A DNA stretch of 45,686 bases from assembly GCA_016124795.1 (NCBI GenBank), contig WGNB01000037.1, positions 1 to 45,686 of the forward strand, given 5' to 3'. A program made the position numbers and the translations under genes. Source of the stretch: Rhodopseudomonas sp. GTDB taxonomy: Bacteria > Pseudomonadota > Alphaproteobacteria > Rhizobiales > Xanthobacteraceae. The notes beneath the pieces are model-generated. The model searched no databases, had not been told where the DNA came from, and saw nothing but the letters and a program-made list of their open reading frames with translations. Positions 9,320 to 17,051 of this stretch are shown in pieces. Every line of letters begins with the position of its first letter. Within the stretch, counting starts at the first letter, position 1.

Positions 9320-12109
9320 TCAGGCGGCGGCGACCTGATAGTTTTGCCGCAACAGATCGGTGGCCGCTGCCGCCGGCAAGGGCTTGCCGAAATAAAAGCC
9401 TTGGGCGTAGTCGCAGGTCGTGGCGATCAGGAAATCGCGCTGCGTCGGCGTTTCGACGCCTTCGGCCACGACCTTGATGCCCAGCTCGTGCGCCAGCCCG
9501 ATGGTCGCCCGCACGATGGCCGCGGCATCGGCATTGGTTTCGACGTCGCCGATGAAGCTCGGGTCGATCTTGAGACGCGATACGCGAAACGACCTCAGAT
9601 AATCGAGCGAAGAATAACCGGTGCCGAAATCGTCGATTGCGAGCTGGATTCCGATCTTGCGCAGGCGATCGAAAACGTCTCGGTGGCGTTGAGTGGTCTC
9701 GAGCAGCACCGATTCCGTCAGTTCGATTTCGATCTGATGCGGCGCGACATCGTAGCGCGCCAGCGTATCCGTGATGATCCGGTCGAGGTGCGAGGCCAAC
9801 CGGAATTGCGCGCTGGACAGATTGATGGCGATCGTCAGCGGCGCGATTTTCAGGTCGTTCCAGGCCTTGATCTGGCGGCAGGCCTGTTCGATGACCCATT
9901 CGCCAATCGGAACGACGCTGCCGGTGGTTTCCGCGATCGGGATGAACGTCCCCGGCAATATCAGTCCGCGTTGCGGATGGTTCCAGCGGATCAGCGCCTC
10001 CATGCCGACGATCCGGCCGGACTTCAGCGCGACCTGCGGCTGAAAGAAAAGCTCGAATTCCTTCCGCTTGATCGCATGACGCAGTTCCTCGCTGATGACC
10101 ATGCGTTCGCGGGTCTTCTCGTCGAGTTCGCTGACATGGAAACGATATTGATTGCGGCCTTCGTTCTTGGCGCGATAGAGCGCCAGATCGGCCTTCATCA
10201 TAATGGCATCGACCCCTGCGACGTCGTCGCTATATGGCACGATGCCGATGCTGGCGCTGGTCTGGACCTGGCTGTCCTCGATCGGATAAGGCGCGGCAAG
10301 CGTTTTGGCGATCTTGGCCGCCAGCGCTTCGATGCCGGCATTGTCGACGTTGCCGTCCTGAAGGACGGCGAATTCGTCGCCGCCGAAACGGGCGACCAGA
10401 TCGGTATCGCGCACGCAAGACCGGAGGCGATCGGCGACCGCCCGTAACAGCTTGTCGCCGACCGGATGTCCCAGCGTGTCGTTGACGTCCTTGAAATGGT
10501 CGAGGTCGAGATAATGCACGGCAAATCGATTGTCGCCGCGTCTGGCCCGGGCGAATTCCAGGTTGAGGCGTTCGAGAAAACCGGCCCGGTTGGCCAGCCC
10601 GGTCAGCGCGTCGGTCCGCGCCAGCGCGATCATTTTTTCGGCGGCGCGCTTCTTCTCGGTGATGTCCCGGAAGAACCAGATCCGGCCGAGGTATTTCTGC
10701 TGCGGATCGTAGAGCGAGTCGGAATGTCGCTCGATCACCCGGCCGTCCTTGGTCTCGATCTCCTGATGGCTCTGCATTTCCGGATGGTCGTAAAGATAGT
10801 GAATGTCGGCGAGGAACTGTTCTTCGTCTTTCACCTGCGCGGCGACGTGTTTGAGCGCCGGCCGGTCGGCGCCGGCCCGCACGACGTCAAGCGGCACGTT
10901 CCACATATCGATGAAATGCTGGTTTGATTTGACGATCACGTTGTCGGTGTTGACGACGATGATCGCATCCGGCGAACTTTCCATCGCGGTGGTCAGCAGA
11001 ATATTGGAGAACAGCAACTGTTCTTCGGAGGTCTTGCGTTGGGTAATGTCGGTGATGATGCCTTCGATGCCGATGACCTTGTTCTCGCTATCGCGTACGG
11101 CATCGCCGATGCCGTCGAACCAGACGACCGAGCCGTCCGGTTTGCGCAGCCGGAATTCGGTGCGGATCGACCGGATTTTTCCGCTCGTGATTGCGGTCAA
11201 ATCGGCCTGTAGCTTCGGCAGGTCGGCTTCGTCGATCAGATGCACCCAGCGTCCGGGGTCGGCCAGCAAGTCGATGGGCTCGAAGCCGAAATGGTCGATG
11301 TTCTGCGATACGAACGTCAGGGGATAGGGCGGTTCGGGACCCAGTCGATAAAGAATGGTCGAACTGTGCTCGATGATGCGTTCGGCGTCGGCCAGCATCT
11401 TGAGATGGGCGGCGCGTGATATGGCCGCGCCCATCAGTTCAGCCACGGTTTCGACAGTTTCGGTTTCCTCGGACGACCAGTCGCGTTCCCGGTCGCAGGA
11501 ATCGAAAGCGATAAATCCGAACCATTCGCTGTTGTCGGATATCGGCACGTTTAATGTCGACTTGATGCCGCCGGATTCGAGAAACTTGCGCACCTCCGGC
11601 TCGAAATCGCGGATGTGGCCCTGGATGGTTTCGCCGCCTTTCAAACGCGGAATCCAGGGTTTCAGCCCGACGTGCGCCATCGGCTCGACAGCATTCTTGA
11701 AGTCAGCCGCGACGGGCGCGCCGTTATGGCTCGACCAGAAATGATGCCGGATGATGTTGCCATCTTCGCTATGGCCGTCGATGAGAATGATATGGGCTCT
11801 ATCGGCGGCCATCGCCTGACCGATTTCGGCGAGCACCGCGGGCAGCGACACCGTGACGTCGGTCGTGTGCAACAGTTCCCGGGCGGCCTTTGCGACCGCC
11901 ATCATCAACCTGTCGGGATGATAGTTCTTGATGACCGACAGCGCTCGCGCGAAAGCTGACGAATCCACGGTGCTGAGCGGCGGCTGCGGCTTTGCTATCT
12001 CGACGGTACTGATATGCGGTGTCGCGGTACGCCGGGACATTTGGAGAAATCCGATCGACGGCTTGGCTGTATTATTTAACAAGCCATCGTTGGAATCTCG
12101 TTTCGCCAA
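9320..12109 (-). CDS. Sensor protein with GAF, two PAS, GGDEF and EAL domains (cyclic-di-GMP turnover)
   Basis: The 929-residue protein has no clear membrane segment. The order is a GAF domain (about 80-235), PAS (about 240-360), PAS (about 365-490), GGDEF (about 495-660) and EAL (about 670-925). The GGDEF active site is intact (RFGGDEF, 574-580), and an inhibitory I-site RxxD is present (R567, D570). The EAL signature (GMEALIRW, E704) and DDFGTGYSSL (D826, D827) are intact. Both synthesis and breakdown of cyclic di-GMP are thus possible, tuned by ligands of the sensory domains. An alternative start at 12040 (MSRRTATPH) would remove 23 residues; neither start has a good ribosome-binding site. 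The gene sits between the recF and gyrB parts of the replication block with no obvious functional link. Confidence 0.93.
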   Translation of the reverse strand: MAKRDSNDGLLNNTAKPSIGFLQMSRRTATPHISTVEIAKPQPPLSTVDSSAFARALSVIKNYHPDRLMMAVAKAARELLHTTDVTVSLPAVLAEIGQAMAADRAHIILIDGHSEDGNIIRHHFWSSHNGAPVAADFKNAVEPMAHVGLKPWIPRLKGGETIQGHIRDFEPEVRKFLESGGIKSTLNVPISDNSEWFGFIAFDSCDRERDWSSEETETVETVAELMGAAISRAAHLKMLADAERIIEHSSTILYRLGPEPPYPLTFVSQNIDHFGFEPIDLLADPGRWVHLIDEADLPKLQADLTAITSGKIRSIRTEFRLRKPDGSVVWFDGIGDAVRDSENKVIGIEGIITDITQRKTSEEQLLFSNILLTTAMESSPDAIIVVNTDNVIVKSNQHFIDMWNVPLDVVRAGADRPALKHVAAQVKDEEQFLADIHYLYDHPEMQSHQEIETKDGRVIERHSDSLYDPQQKYLGRIWFFRDITEKKRAAEKMIALARTDALTGLANRAGFLERLNLEFARARRGDNRFAVHYLDLDHFKDVNDTLGHPVGDKLLRAVADRLRSCVRDTDLVARFGGDEFAVLQDGNVDNAGIEALAAKIAKTLAAPYPIEDSQVQTSASIGIVPYSDDVAGVDAIMMKADLALYRAKNEGRNQYRFHVSELDEKTRERMVISEELRHAIKRKEFELFFQPQVALKSGRIVGMEALIRWNHPQRGLILPGTFIPIAETTGSVVPIGEWVIEQACRQIKAWNDLKIAPLTIAINLSSAQFRLASHLDRIITDTLARYDVAPHQIEIELTESVLLETTQRHRDVFDRLRKIGIQLAIDDFGTGYSSLDYLRSFRVSRLKIDPSFIGDVETNADAAAIVRATIGLAHELGIKVVAEGVETPTQRDFLIATTCDYAQGFYFGKPLPAAAATDLLRQNYQVAAA

Positions 12110-12222
12110 TAATTCAAATTGTCGGCAATCATGGTTTCCGGCGGTTAAGCATTATGGTCGCCGGGGCCTCGGGTTCCGTCGCGTCCAATTTCAGTTTGAC
12201 GCCGCCGAGGCCGTTTCGCGGA

Positions 12223-12429
12223 TCAGCTTAAATGCCTCACGGCCGACGTCAGTCGACGCTGGTGATGAAATTCGGGCTCGTAATGGGGAATAGGGCTGCT
12301 GAAACCCTGCACGGCGGCCGTCAGTATCTCGATGCGATCGAGTTCGATGCGAATATTGTTGAACGCGCGCTGGATTTCCCGTCGCAGTCGTTCGATGGCG
12401 GTTCCCGATGTTGTTGCGGATTGCGGCAT
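12223..12429 (-). CDS. Small hypothetical protein downstream of recF
   Basis: This 68-residue ORF begins MPQSATTSGTAIERL. It has a predicted amphipathic helix (about 10-38, rich in Arg, Glu and Ile) and a conserved-looking tail with the stretch GFSSPIPHYEPEFHH. The frame is open up to 12519. The ATG at 12429 has a modest GGGAA ribosome-binding site. It lies 117 bases downstream of recF on the same strand and 113 bases before the GGDEF-EAL gene. Short proteins with an L.RIE.L...GF..P.P.YEP pattern seem familiar from related bacteria, but I cannot name a family. The function is unknown. Confidence 0.55.
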   Translation of the reverse strand: MPQSATTSGTAIERLRREIQRAFNNIRIELDRIEILTAAVQGFSSPIPHYEPEFHHQRRLTSAVRHLS

Positions 12430-12546
12430 GGCGTGTTCCCGGCCGGTTTGCTTTCTCGGCGTTTCTTCTGGTGCAGAGTAAAGGCGTTGCCGAGCCCGTT
12501 GGTTCCGCTTTTTGCACATCCGGATCGTGTTCGAGATTGAGGCCGG

Positions 12547-13698
12547 CTAGGTCCGGGGGCGTACCGCGCCGGCATTGACCTCAAAGACCTGGGCGCGATC
12601 GAGAAAATCGCCGAACGCGGCAGGATCAGCCCCTGTCATCCAGACCTGAGCGCCCAAGGCGGCCAATGCGTCGTAGAGCGCTGCGCGCCGCATCGGGTCA
12701 AGATGTGCGACCACCTCGTCCAGCAGTATGATCGGCGCGGTTCCGGTCATGTCCTTGATCAGGCTTGAATGCGCCAAAACGAGTCGGATCAGCAGCGCTT
12801 TCTGCTCGCCGGTCGAGCAGTCGGCCGCCGGCATGCCCTTGCCGGCATGAATGACCTTGAAATCGGAACGATGTGGGCCGTCGAGTGTGCGGCCGGCGGC
12901 GGCGTCTAGGGCGCGATTCTGCTTGAGCAGTTCACGGTAGCGGTCTTCGATTTCGAGCGCGCTGTGGCTCGGCAGCATTCTTTCCATCCAGCCGTCGAGC
13001 GCGATCTCAGGCATGGCGAAGGCGGGGGCCTGGTCCTGCTCGGCCGCTGTCCGCAACGCGCCAGCCAGCCGCCCTACGGTTTCGGCCCGGCCGGCCGCGA
13101 CCGCGACCGCGACTTCGGCGGTTTCGCGTTCAATCGCGTCGAGCCAATGCGGATCGCTTCGCGGGTCCTCGAGCAGGCGGTTGCGCGAGCGCAGCGAACG
13201 TTCAAGGGCGCTGACGCGCGCCGAATGTTGGGCGTCGACCGCTAGGACCAGACGATCGATGAAACGCCGGCGCTCGGCCGCCGGACCGGTGAACAACGGA
13301 TCCATCGAGGGCGTCAGCCAGACCACTCGTAGATGATCGGCGAAGGCGGTGGCCGAGCCAACATTCTCGCGATCGATGCGGCATTTGCGCGACGATGTTG
13401 TCGTCTCGGTGGTCGGCGTTTCGATGCCGGTGCCGAGCGTCGCCAGACCCAGCATGCCCTCGATTTCCGCAGACACAGCCCAACTGCCATCGCCTTCGGC
13501 GAAAGCCAGTTCGTCCATGGTGGCGCGGCGCAGTCCGCGGCCGGGCGCCAGCATTGAAATCGCTTCGATCAGATTGGTCTTGCCGGCGCCATTGATGCCG
13601 GTCAGCACCACCGGCCCGGCGCGATCGAGCGCGACCTGTGCTGTGTGGTAGCTGCGAAAATTGGTGAGGCTCAGGCGGCGGATAAAAGCGGCGGTCAT
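12547..13698 (-). CDS. recF: DNA replication and repair protein RecF
   Basis: RecF is an SMC-like ATPase that loads RecA at single-strand gaps with RecO and RecR. The 383-residue protein carries the Walker A motif GINGAGKTN (about 34-42), the ABC-type signature STGEQKALLIRL and the Walker B motif IILLDEVVAHLD near the C-terminus. The N-terminal RRLSLTNFRSY is typical. Length and domain order are normal for the family. It follows dnaN with a gap of 127 bases on the same strand, as in many bacteria, although gyrB is not directly downstream here. Confidence 0.96.
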   Translation of the reverse strand: MTAAFIRRLSLTNFRSYHTAQVALDRAGPVVLTGINGAGKTNLIEAISMLAPGRGLRRATMDELAFAEGDGSWAVSAEIEGMLGLATLGTGIETPTTETTTSSRKCRIDRENVGSATAFADHLRVVWLTPSMDPLFTGPAAERRRFIDRLVLAVDAQHSARVSALERSLRSRNRLLEDPRSDPHWLDAIERETAEVAVAVAAGRAETVGRLAGALRTAAEQDQAPAFAMPEIALDGWMERMLPSHSALEIEDRYRELLKQNRALDAAAGRTLDGPHRSDFKVIHAGKGMPAADCSTGEQKALLIRLVLAHSSLIKDMTGTAPIILLDEVVAHLDPMRRAALYDALAALGAQVWMTGADPAAFGDFLDRAQVFEVNAGAVRPRT

Positions 13699-13825
13699 CT
13701 AGTTTTGTCGATCCGGGGCGCGAGCATGGCGAGCGAACTCGGCATCCAGCAACGCACGCCGACCCTGGTTCTGAATTCCGGGGCGCAAAACCGACCTTCG
13801 GCCATTCGCCCGGAATGACAGAAAA

Positions 13826-14950
13826 TTACACTCGCATCGGCATCAGGACGTAGAGAGCGCCCTTGGCGTCCTTGTCCTGGACCAGCGTTGGCGAACCGGG
13901 ATCGGCGAGCTTCAGGACCGCTACTTCGCCCTCGATCTGTGCCGCGATGTCGAGCAGATAGCGCGAATTGAAACCGATATCGAGCGGTTCGGATTCATAT
14001 TCGACTTCGAGCTCTTCGGTCGCGCTGCCGGAATCCGGATTTGTCACCGACAGTACCAGACGACCCGAGGTGATCGACAGCTTGACGGCGCGGCCGCGTT
14101 CGCTCGACACGGTCGAGACGCGGTCGACGGCAGCCTCGAAATCCTTCTTGTCGACGATCAGGCTCTTGTCGTTATTGGCCGGAATGACGCGGCCGTAATC
14201 CGGGAAGGTGCCGTCGATCAGCTTTGACGTCAGGACGACGTTGCCGATGGAGAACCGGATCTTGCCGGCCGATAGCTCAATGGTGACGTCGCCTTCGCCG
14301 GCCTCAATCAGGCGCTGCACTTCAGCGACGGTCTTGCGCGGCACGATGATGCCGGGCATGCCGGCCGCGCCGTCCGGCAACGGCAGTTCGACCTGGGCCA
14401 GCCGGTGGCCGTCGGTGGCCACGGCGCGCAGCATCGCTGGCTTGCCGGCGGCGGCCGCCGGCGTGTGCAGATAGATGCCGTTGAGGTAATAGCGGGTCTC
14501 TTCGGTCGAGATCGCGAACTGGGTCTTGTCGATCAGCCGCTTGAGGTCGCCGGCCGGCACCTTGAAGGTATGCGCCATCTCGCCTGCGGCGAGATCGGGG
14601 AAGTCGCTTTCCGGCAGTGTCTGAAGCGTGAAGCGTGAGCGGCCAGCGCGGATCGACAGCACGGCGCGGTCGCCGGAGCCCTCGATGACAATTTGGGACC
14701 CGTCCGGCAGCTTGCGCACGATATCGTAGAACATATGCGCCGGCACGGTGGTGGCGCCACCCGGTGCAACCTCGGCCGCGATCGAGTCGGTGACCTCGAG
14801 ATCGAGATCCGTTGCCTTCAGGCTGAGGCTGCCTTTGTCGGCTTTGATCAAGACGTTGGCGAGAATCGGGATGGTATTGCGCCGTTCCACCACACGATGA
14901 ACGTGGCCCAGCGACTTCAGGAGTTCAGCACGCTCGACAGTAACTTTCAT
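13826..14950 (-). CDS. dnaN: DNA polymerase III beta subunit (sliding clamp)
   Basis: The 374-residue protein begins MKVTVERAELLKSLGHVHRV and ends with the typical YVLMPMRV, where the C-terminal M-P-M-R/L is a hallmark of the clamp. Three clamp domains of about 120 residues each are recognisable. The dimeric ring holds the replicative polymerase on DNA and recruits many partners. The gene lies between dnaA (276 bases upstream) and recF (127 bases downstream) on the same strand. The gap to dnaA holds a long GC-rich hairpin that may affect read-through from dnaA. Confidence 0.97.
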   Translation of the reverse strand: MKVTVERAELLKSLGHVHRVVERRNTIPILANVLIKADKGSLSLKATDLDLEVTDSIAAEVAPGGATTVPAHMFYDIVRKLPDGSQIVIEGSGDRAVLSIRAGRSRFTLQTLPESDFPDLAAGEMAHTFKVPAGDLKRLIDKTQFAISTEETRYYLNGIYLHTPAAAAGKPAMLRAVATDGHRLAQVELPLPDGAAGMPGIIVPRKTVAEVQRLIEAGEGDVTIELSAGKIRFSIGNVVLTSKLIDGTFPDYGRVIPANNDKSLIVDKKDFEAAVDRVSTVSSERGRAVKLSITSGRLVLSVTNPDSGSATEELEVEYESEPLDIGFNSRYLLDIAAQIEGEVAVLKLADPGSPTLVQDKDAKGALYVLMPMRV

Positions 14951-15113
14951 GGGAGACCCGCTTCGGCGCCTTCAAAATGAGCCCTTGATCCAGGCGCAAC
15001 AGCAAGCCGGCCTGCCGCTTTCGCGGTGCCGGGGGGCAAAGGTGGCAAGACAGGACGATTTAAGCAAGGGCGGCGGTGCGGTAGCGGAAAATTTCTCCCG
15101 GCGTCCACAGGCG

Positions 15114-15159
15114 CCTGACGCCCCGCGCTCCGCCGGCGTGGCCGGCGGGCGCGGTCAGG
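15114..15159. other. Long GC-rich hairpin between dnaA and dnaN
   Basis: An extended imperfect inverted repeat fills part of the dnaA-dnaN gap. The outer arms are CCTGA (15114-15118) and TCAGG (15155-15159). The middle arms are CCGCGC (15123-15128) and GCGCGG (15149-15154). The inner arms are CCGCCGGC (15130-15137) and GCCGGCGG (15141-15148), closed by a three-base loop. That gives 19 paired bases with two small bulges. No T-run follows on either strand, so it is not a standard terminator. It could slow or attenuate transcription from dnaA into dnaN or mark an RNA processing site. Confidence 0.5.
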
Positions 15160-15226
15160 CCCGAGTGCGGGGTGCTTTACGCGCCTGCGGCATGGCGTCC
15201 GGACGCCGTGCCACGCCCGGCGGCTG

Positions 15227-16666
15227 CTAACCCTGTTCCTGCAATTGGCGCTTCAGGGTCTCGATTTCCTCGGCCAGCGCCATATCGTTACCGACTAGGC
15301 CCTCGATCTTGCGTACGGCGTGAAGGACCGTGGTATGGTCACGGCCGCCGAAGCGTCGGCCGATTTCCGGCAATGAGCGCAAGGTCAGCGTCTTGGCGAG
15401 ATACATCGCGACTTGCCGGGGCCGCACGACATTGGCGGTGCGGCGCGACGACAACAGGTCGGAGCGGCTGACATTGTACTGACGCGCCACCACCCGCTGA
15501 ATGTCCTCGATCTTGACGCGTTTGGGCTCCTGCGGCCGGATCAGGTCGCGGACTTCGCGTTCCGCCATTTCCAAGGTCACCGACTGGCCGGTGAGCTTAT
15601 TATGGGCGAGAAGTCGGTTGAGCGCGCCTTCGAGGTCGCGGCCGTTATGGGTGACGGTCTTGGCGATATAGGACAACACCGGCAGAGGAACGTCGAAACT
15701 CGGGTGATGCGAGCGGGCCGCTTGGACTCGCGCCTTGAGTATCTCGAAACGCAGCTCCTCGCCGAGCGCGCCCATCTCCACCACAAGACCGCCGGCCAGC
15801 CGCGAGCGGACGCGGTCGTCGAGGCTTTCCAGTTCGGAGGGTGGGCGATCCGAGGCGATCACGACCTGACGGCCGGCATCGATCAGCGCGTTCAGGGTGT
15901 GGCAGAACTCGGCCTGGGTCGATTTGCCCTGCAAGAACTGCAAGTCGTCGATCACCAGGACGCCGATTCCGCGCAGTGCTTCCTTGAAGGCGAGTGCGGT
16001 TTGGGTACGCAGCGCCGAGACGAAGCCATACATGAACTTCTCGGCGGTCAGGTAGAGCACCTTGCGCTCGCCGGCGGCGTTGCCGGCCCAGGTGATCGCC
16101 TGCAACAGGTGGGTCTTTCCGAGGCCGACACCGGCATGGATGTAGAGCGGGTTGAACATCACCGGATCGCCCTGGCGGGCGCTGGCGACCTGTTTGGCGG
16201 CAGCCTGCGCCAGCGTATTGGAACGGCCGACGACGAAACTGTCGAAGGTCAGGCGGGCGTCAAGCGGGGAGCCGCCGAGCGCCTCATGCGCACCAGGATC
16301 GCCGGCGGACATCGGACGGCTGGCGGCGGTGCTGCTCGCGACACGTCCGGCGTTATCGGCGGCGGTCACCGTCAGCTCGGCCTTCGGCTTGGCCTGCACG
16401 GTGGTCTTGATCACGGCTGAACGCACGATGAGTTCGATGCGGCCGACTGCTTCCTGTTCGGCCTGCCAGCAGGCCAGCACGCGTTCGGCATAATGCGACT
16501 GGATCCAGCTCTTGAGAAAGCGCGTCGGCACCGACAGACGCACGGCGCCTTCGTCAAGCGATTCCATATCCATGCGCGCAAACCAGCTCGAAAACACGTC
16601 GTCGCCGACCTCGGCGCGCAACCGTGCTTTCACCCGTACCCAACTTTCTTGATCCGCGTTCGTCAT
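15227..16666 (-). CDS. dnaA: Chromosomal replication initiator protein DnaA
   Basis: DnaA binds DnaA boxes at the origin and melts DNA in its ATP form. The protein is 479 residues when started at MTNADQESW. Domain I is the N-terminal about 90 residues, and domain II is a short Ala/Ser-rich linker. Domain III has Walker [12 protein letters not shown] and Walker [11 protein letters not shown]. The C-terminal domain IV has the box-binding helix-turn-helix, including [15 protein letters not shown]. The frame extends upstream to a GTG at 16705. The ATG at 16666 follows a purine-rich tract (GAGAAGAAGAAA) and matches the usual length. Copies of a TTATCC-type motif upstream may allow autoregulation. 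Confidence 0.96.
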   Translation of the reverse strand: MTNADQESWVRVKARLRAEVGDDVFSSWFARMDMESLDEGAVRLSVPTRFLKSWIQSHYAERVLACWQAEQEAVGRIELIVRSAVIKTTVQAKPKAELTVTAADNAGRVASSTAASRPMSAGDPGAHEALGGSPLDARLTFDSFVVGRSNTLAQAAAKQVASARQGDPVMFNPLYIHAGVGLGKTHLLQAITWAGNAAGERKVLYLTAEKFMYGFVSALRTQTALAFKEALRGIGVLVIDDLQFLQGKSTQAEFCHTLNALIDAGRQVVIASDRPPSELESLDDRVRSRLAGGLVVEMGALGEELRFEILKARVQAARSHHPSFDVPLPVLSYIAKTVTHNGRDLEGALNRLLAHNKLTGQSVTLEMAEREVRDLIRPQEPKRVKIEDIQRVVARQYNVSRSDLLSSRRTANVVRPRQVAMYLAKTLTLRSLPEIGRRFGGRDHTTVLHAVRKIEGLVGNDMALAEEIETLKRQLQEQG

Positions 16667-16733
16667 TTTCTTCTTCTCTATCTGCTTATCGGGTTGAACG
16701 GACACAAGTCGTTCGGCCTCGCGCTATAGCGGA

Positions 16734-16868
16734 GTTATCCGCCGGCGCCGCCAAATCGTGGACGCTGCAACAATCACGCAAGGACATAACTGGCGAAGGT
16801 ATCGGATAATGCGGACGCTGGCGGGCGGCGCTTGATCCGCTGGCTGCGAAAAGCATTCGGCGGATAAC
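16734..16868. promoter_or_regulatory. DnaA-box-like heptamers upstream of dnaA
   Basis: Within 135 bases upstream of dnaA there is GTTATCC (16734-16740), the inverse GGATAAC (16862-16868) and a one-mismatch copy GGATAAT (16804-16810). The core TTATCC is shared with the DnaA box consensus TTATCCACA, but the last three positions differ. DnaA commonly represses its own gene through such sites. Binding is inference only. Confidence 0.4.
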
Positions 16869-16889
16869 GGTCCCGGAGCGTGGCGGCGG

Positions 16890-17051
16890 CTAGCGATCGG
16901 CGGGGCGCGCCAGTCGACCGCCCGATATGCGGTCAGTCATCGATGCCGGCGGACGGGTGAGATAGGCGACAGCGGTACACGAACCGACCTGCGACAGCGC
17001 GAAGTTCTTGGCGCCAGCCTTGGTCATCAACTTATGTCCCGCTGCGGTCAT
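16890..17051 (-). CDS. Small hypothetical protein upstream of dnaA
   Basis: A 53-residue ORF begins MTAAGHKLMTKAGAKNFAL and ends GRLARPADR. The start is preceded by an unusually strong ribosome-binding site (AAAGGGGGG, about 4-13 bases before the ATG), and roughly 70% of third codon positions are G or C, as expected for genes of this genome. The frame is open to 17123, but only this ATG has the strong site. I do not recognise the product. It is basic with one Cys and no clear membrane helix. It lies in the dnaA direction, 223 bases upstream of dnaA, at the edge of the gene-poor gap. Confidence 0.45.
   Translation of the reverse strand: MTAAGHKLMTKAGAKNFALSQVGSCTAVAYLTRPPASMTDRISGGRLARPADR

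Noticed and set aside
10466-11327. Overlapping open frames opposite the GGDEF-EAL gene
   Set aside because: They are antisense shadows. The minus-strand protein has intact domains through this whole region.
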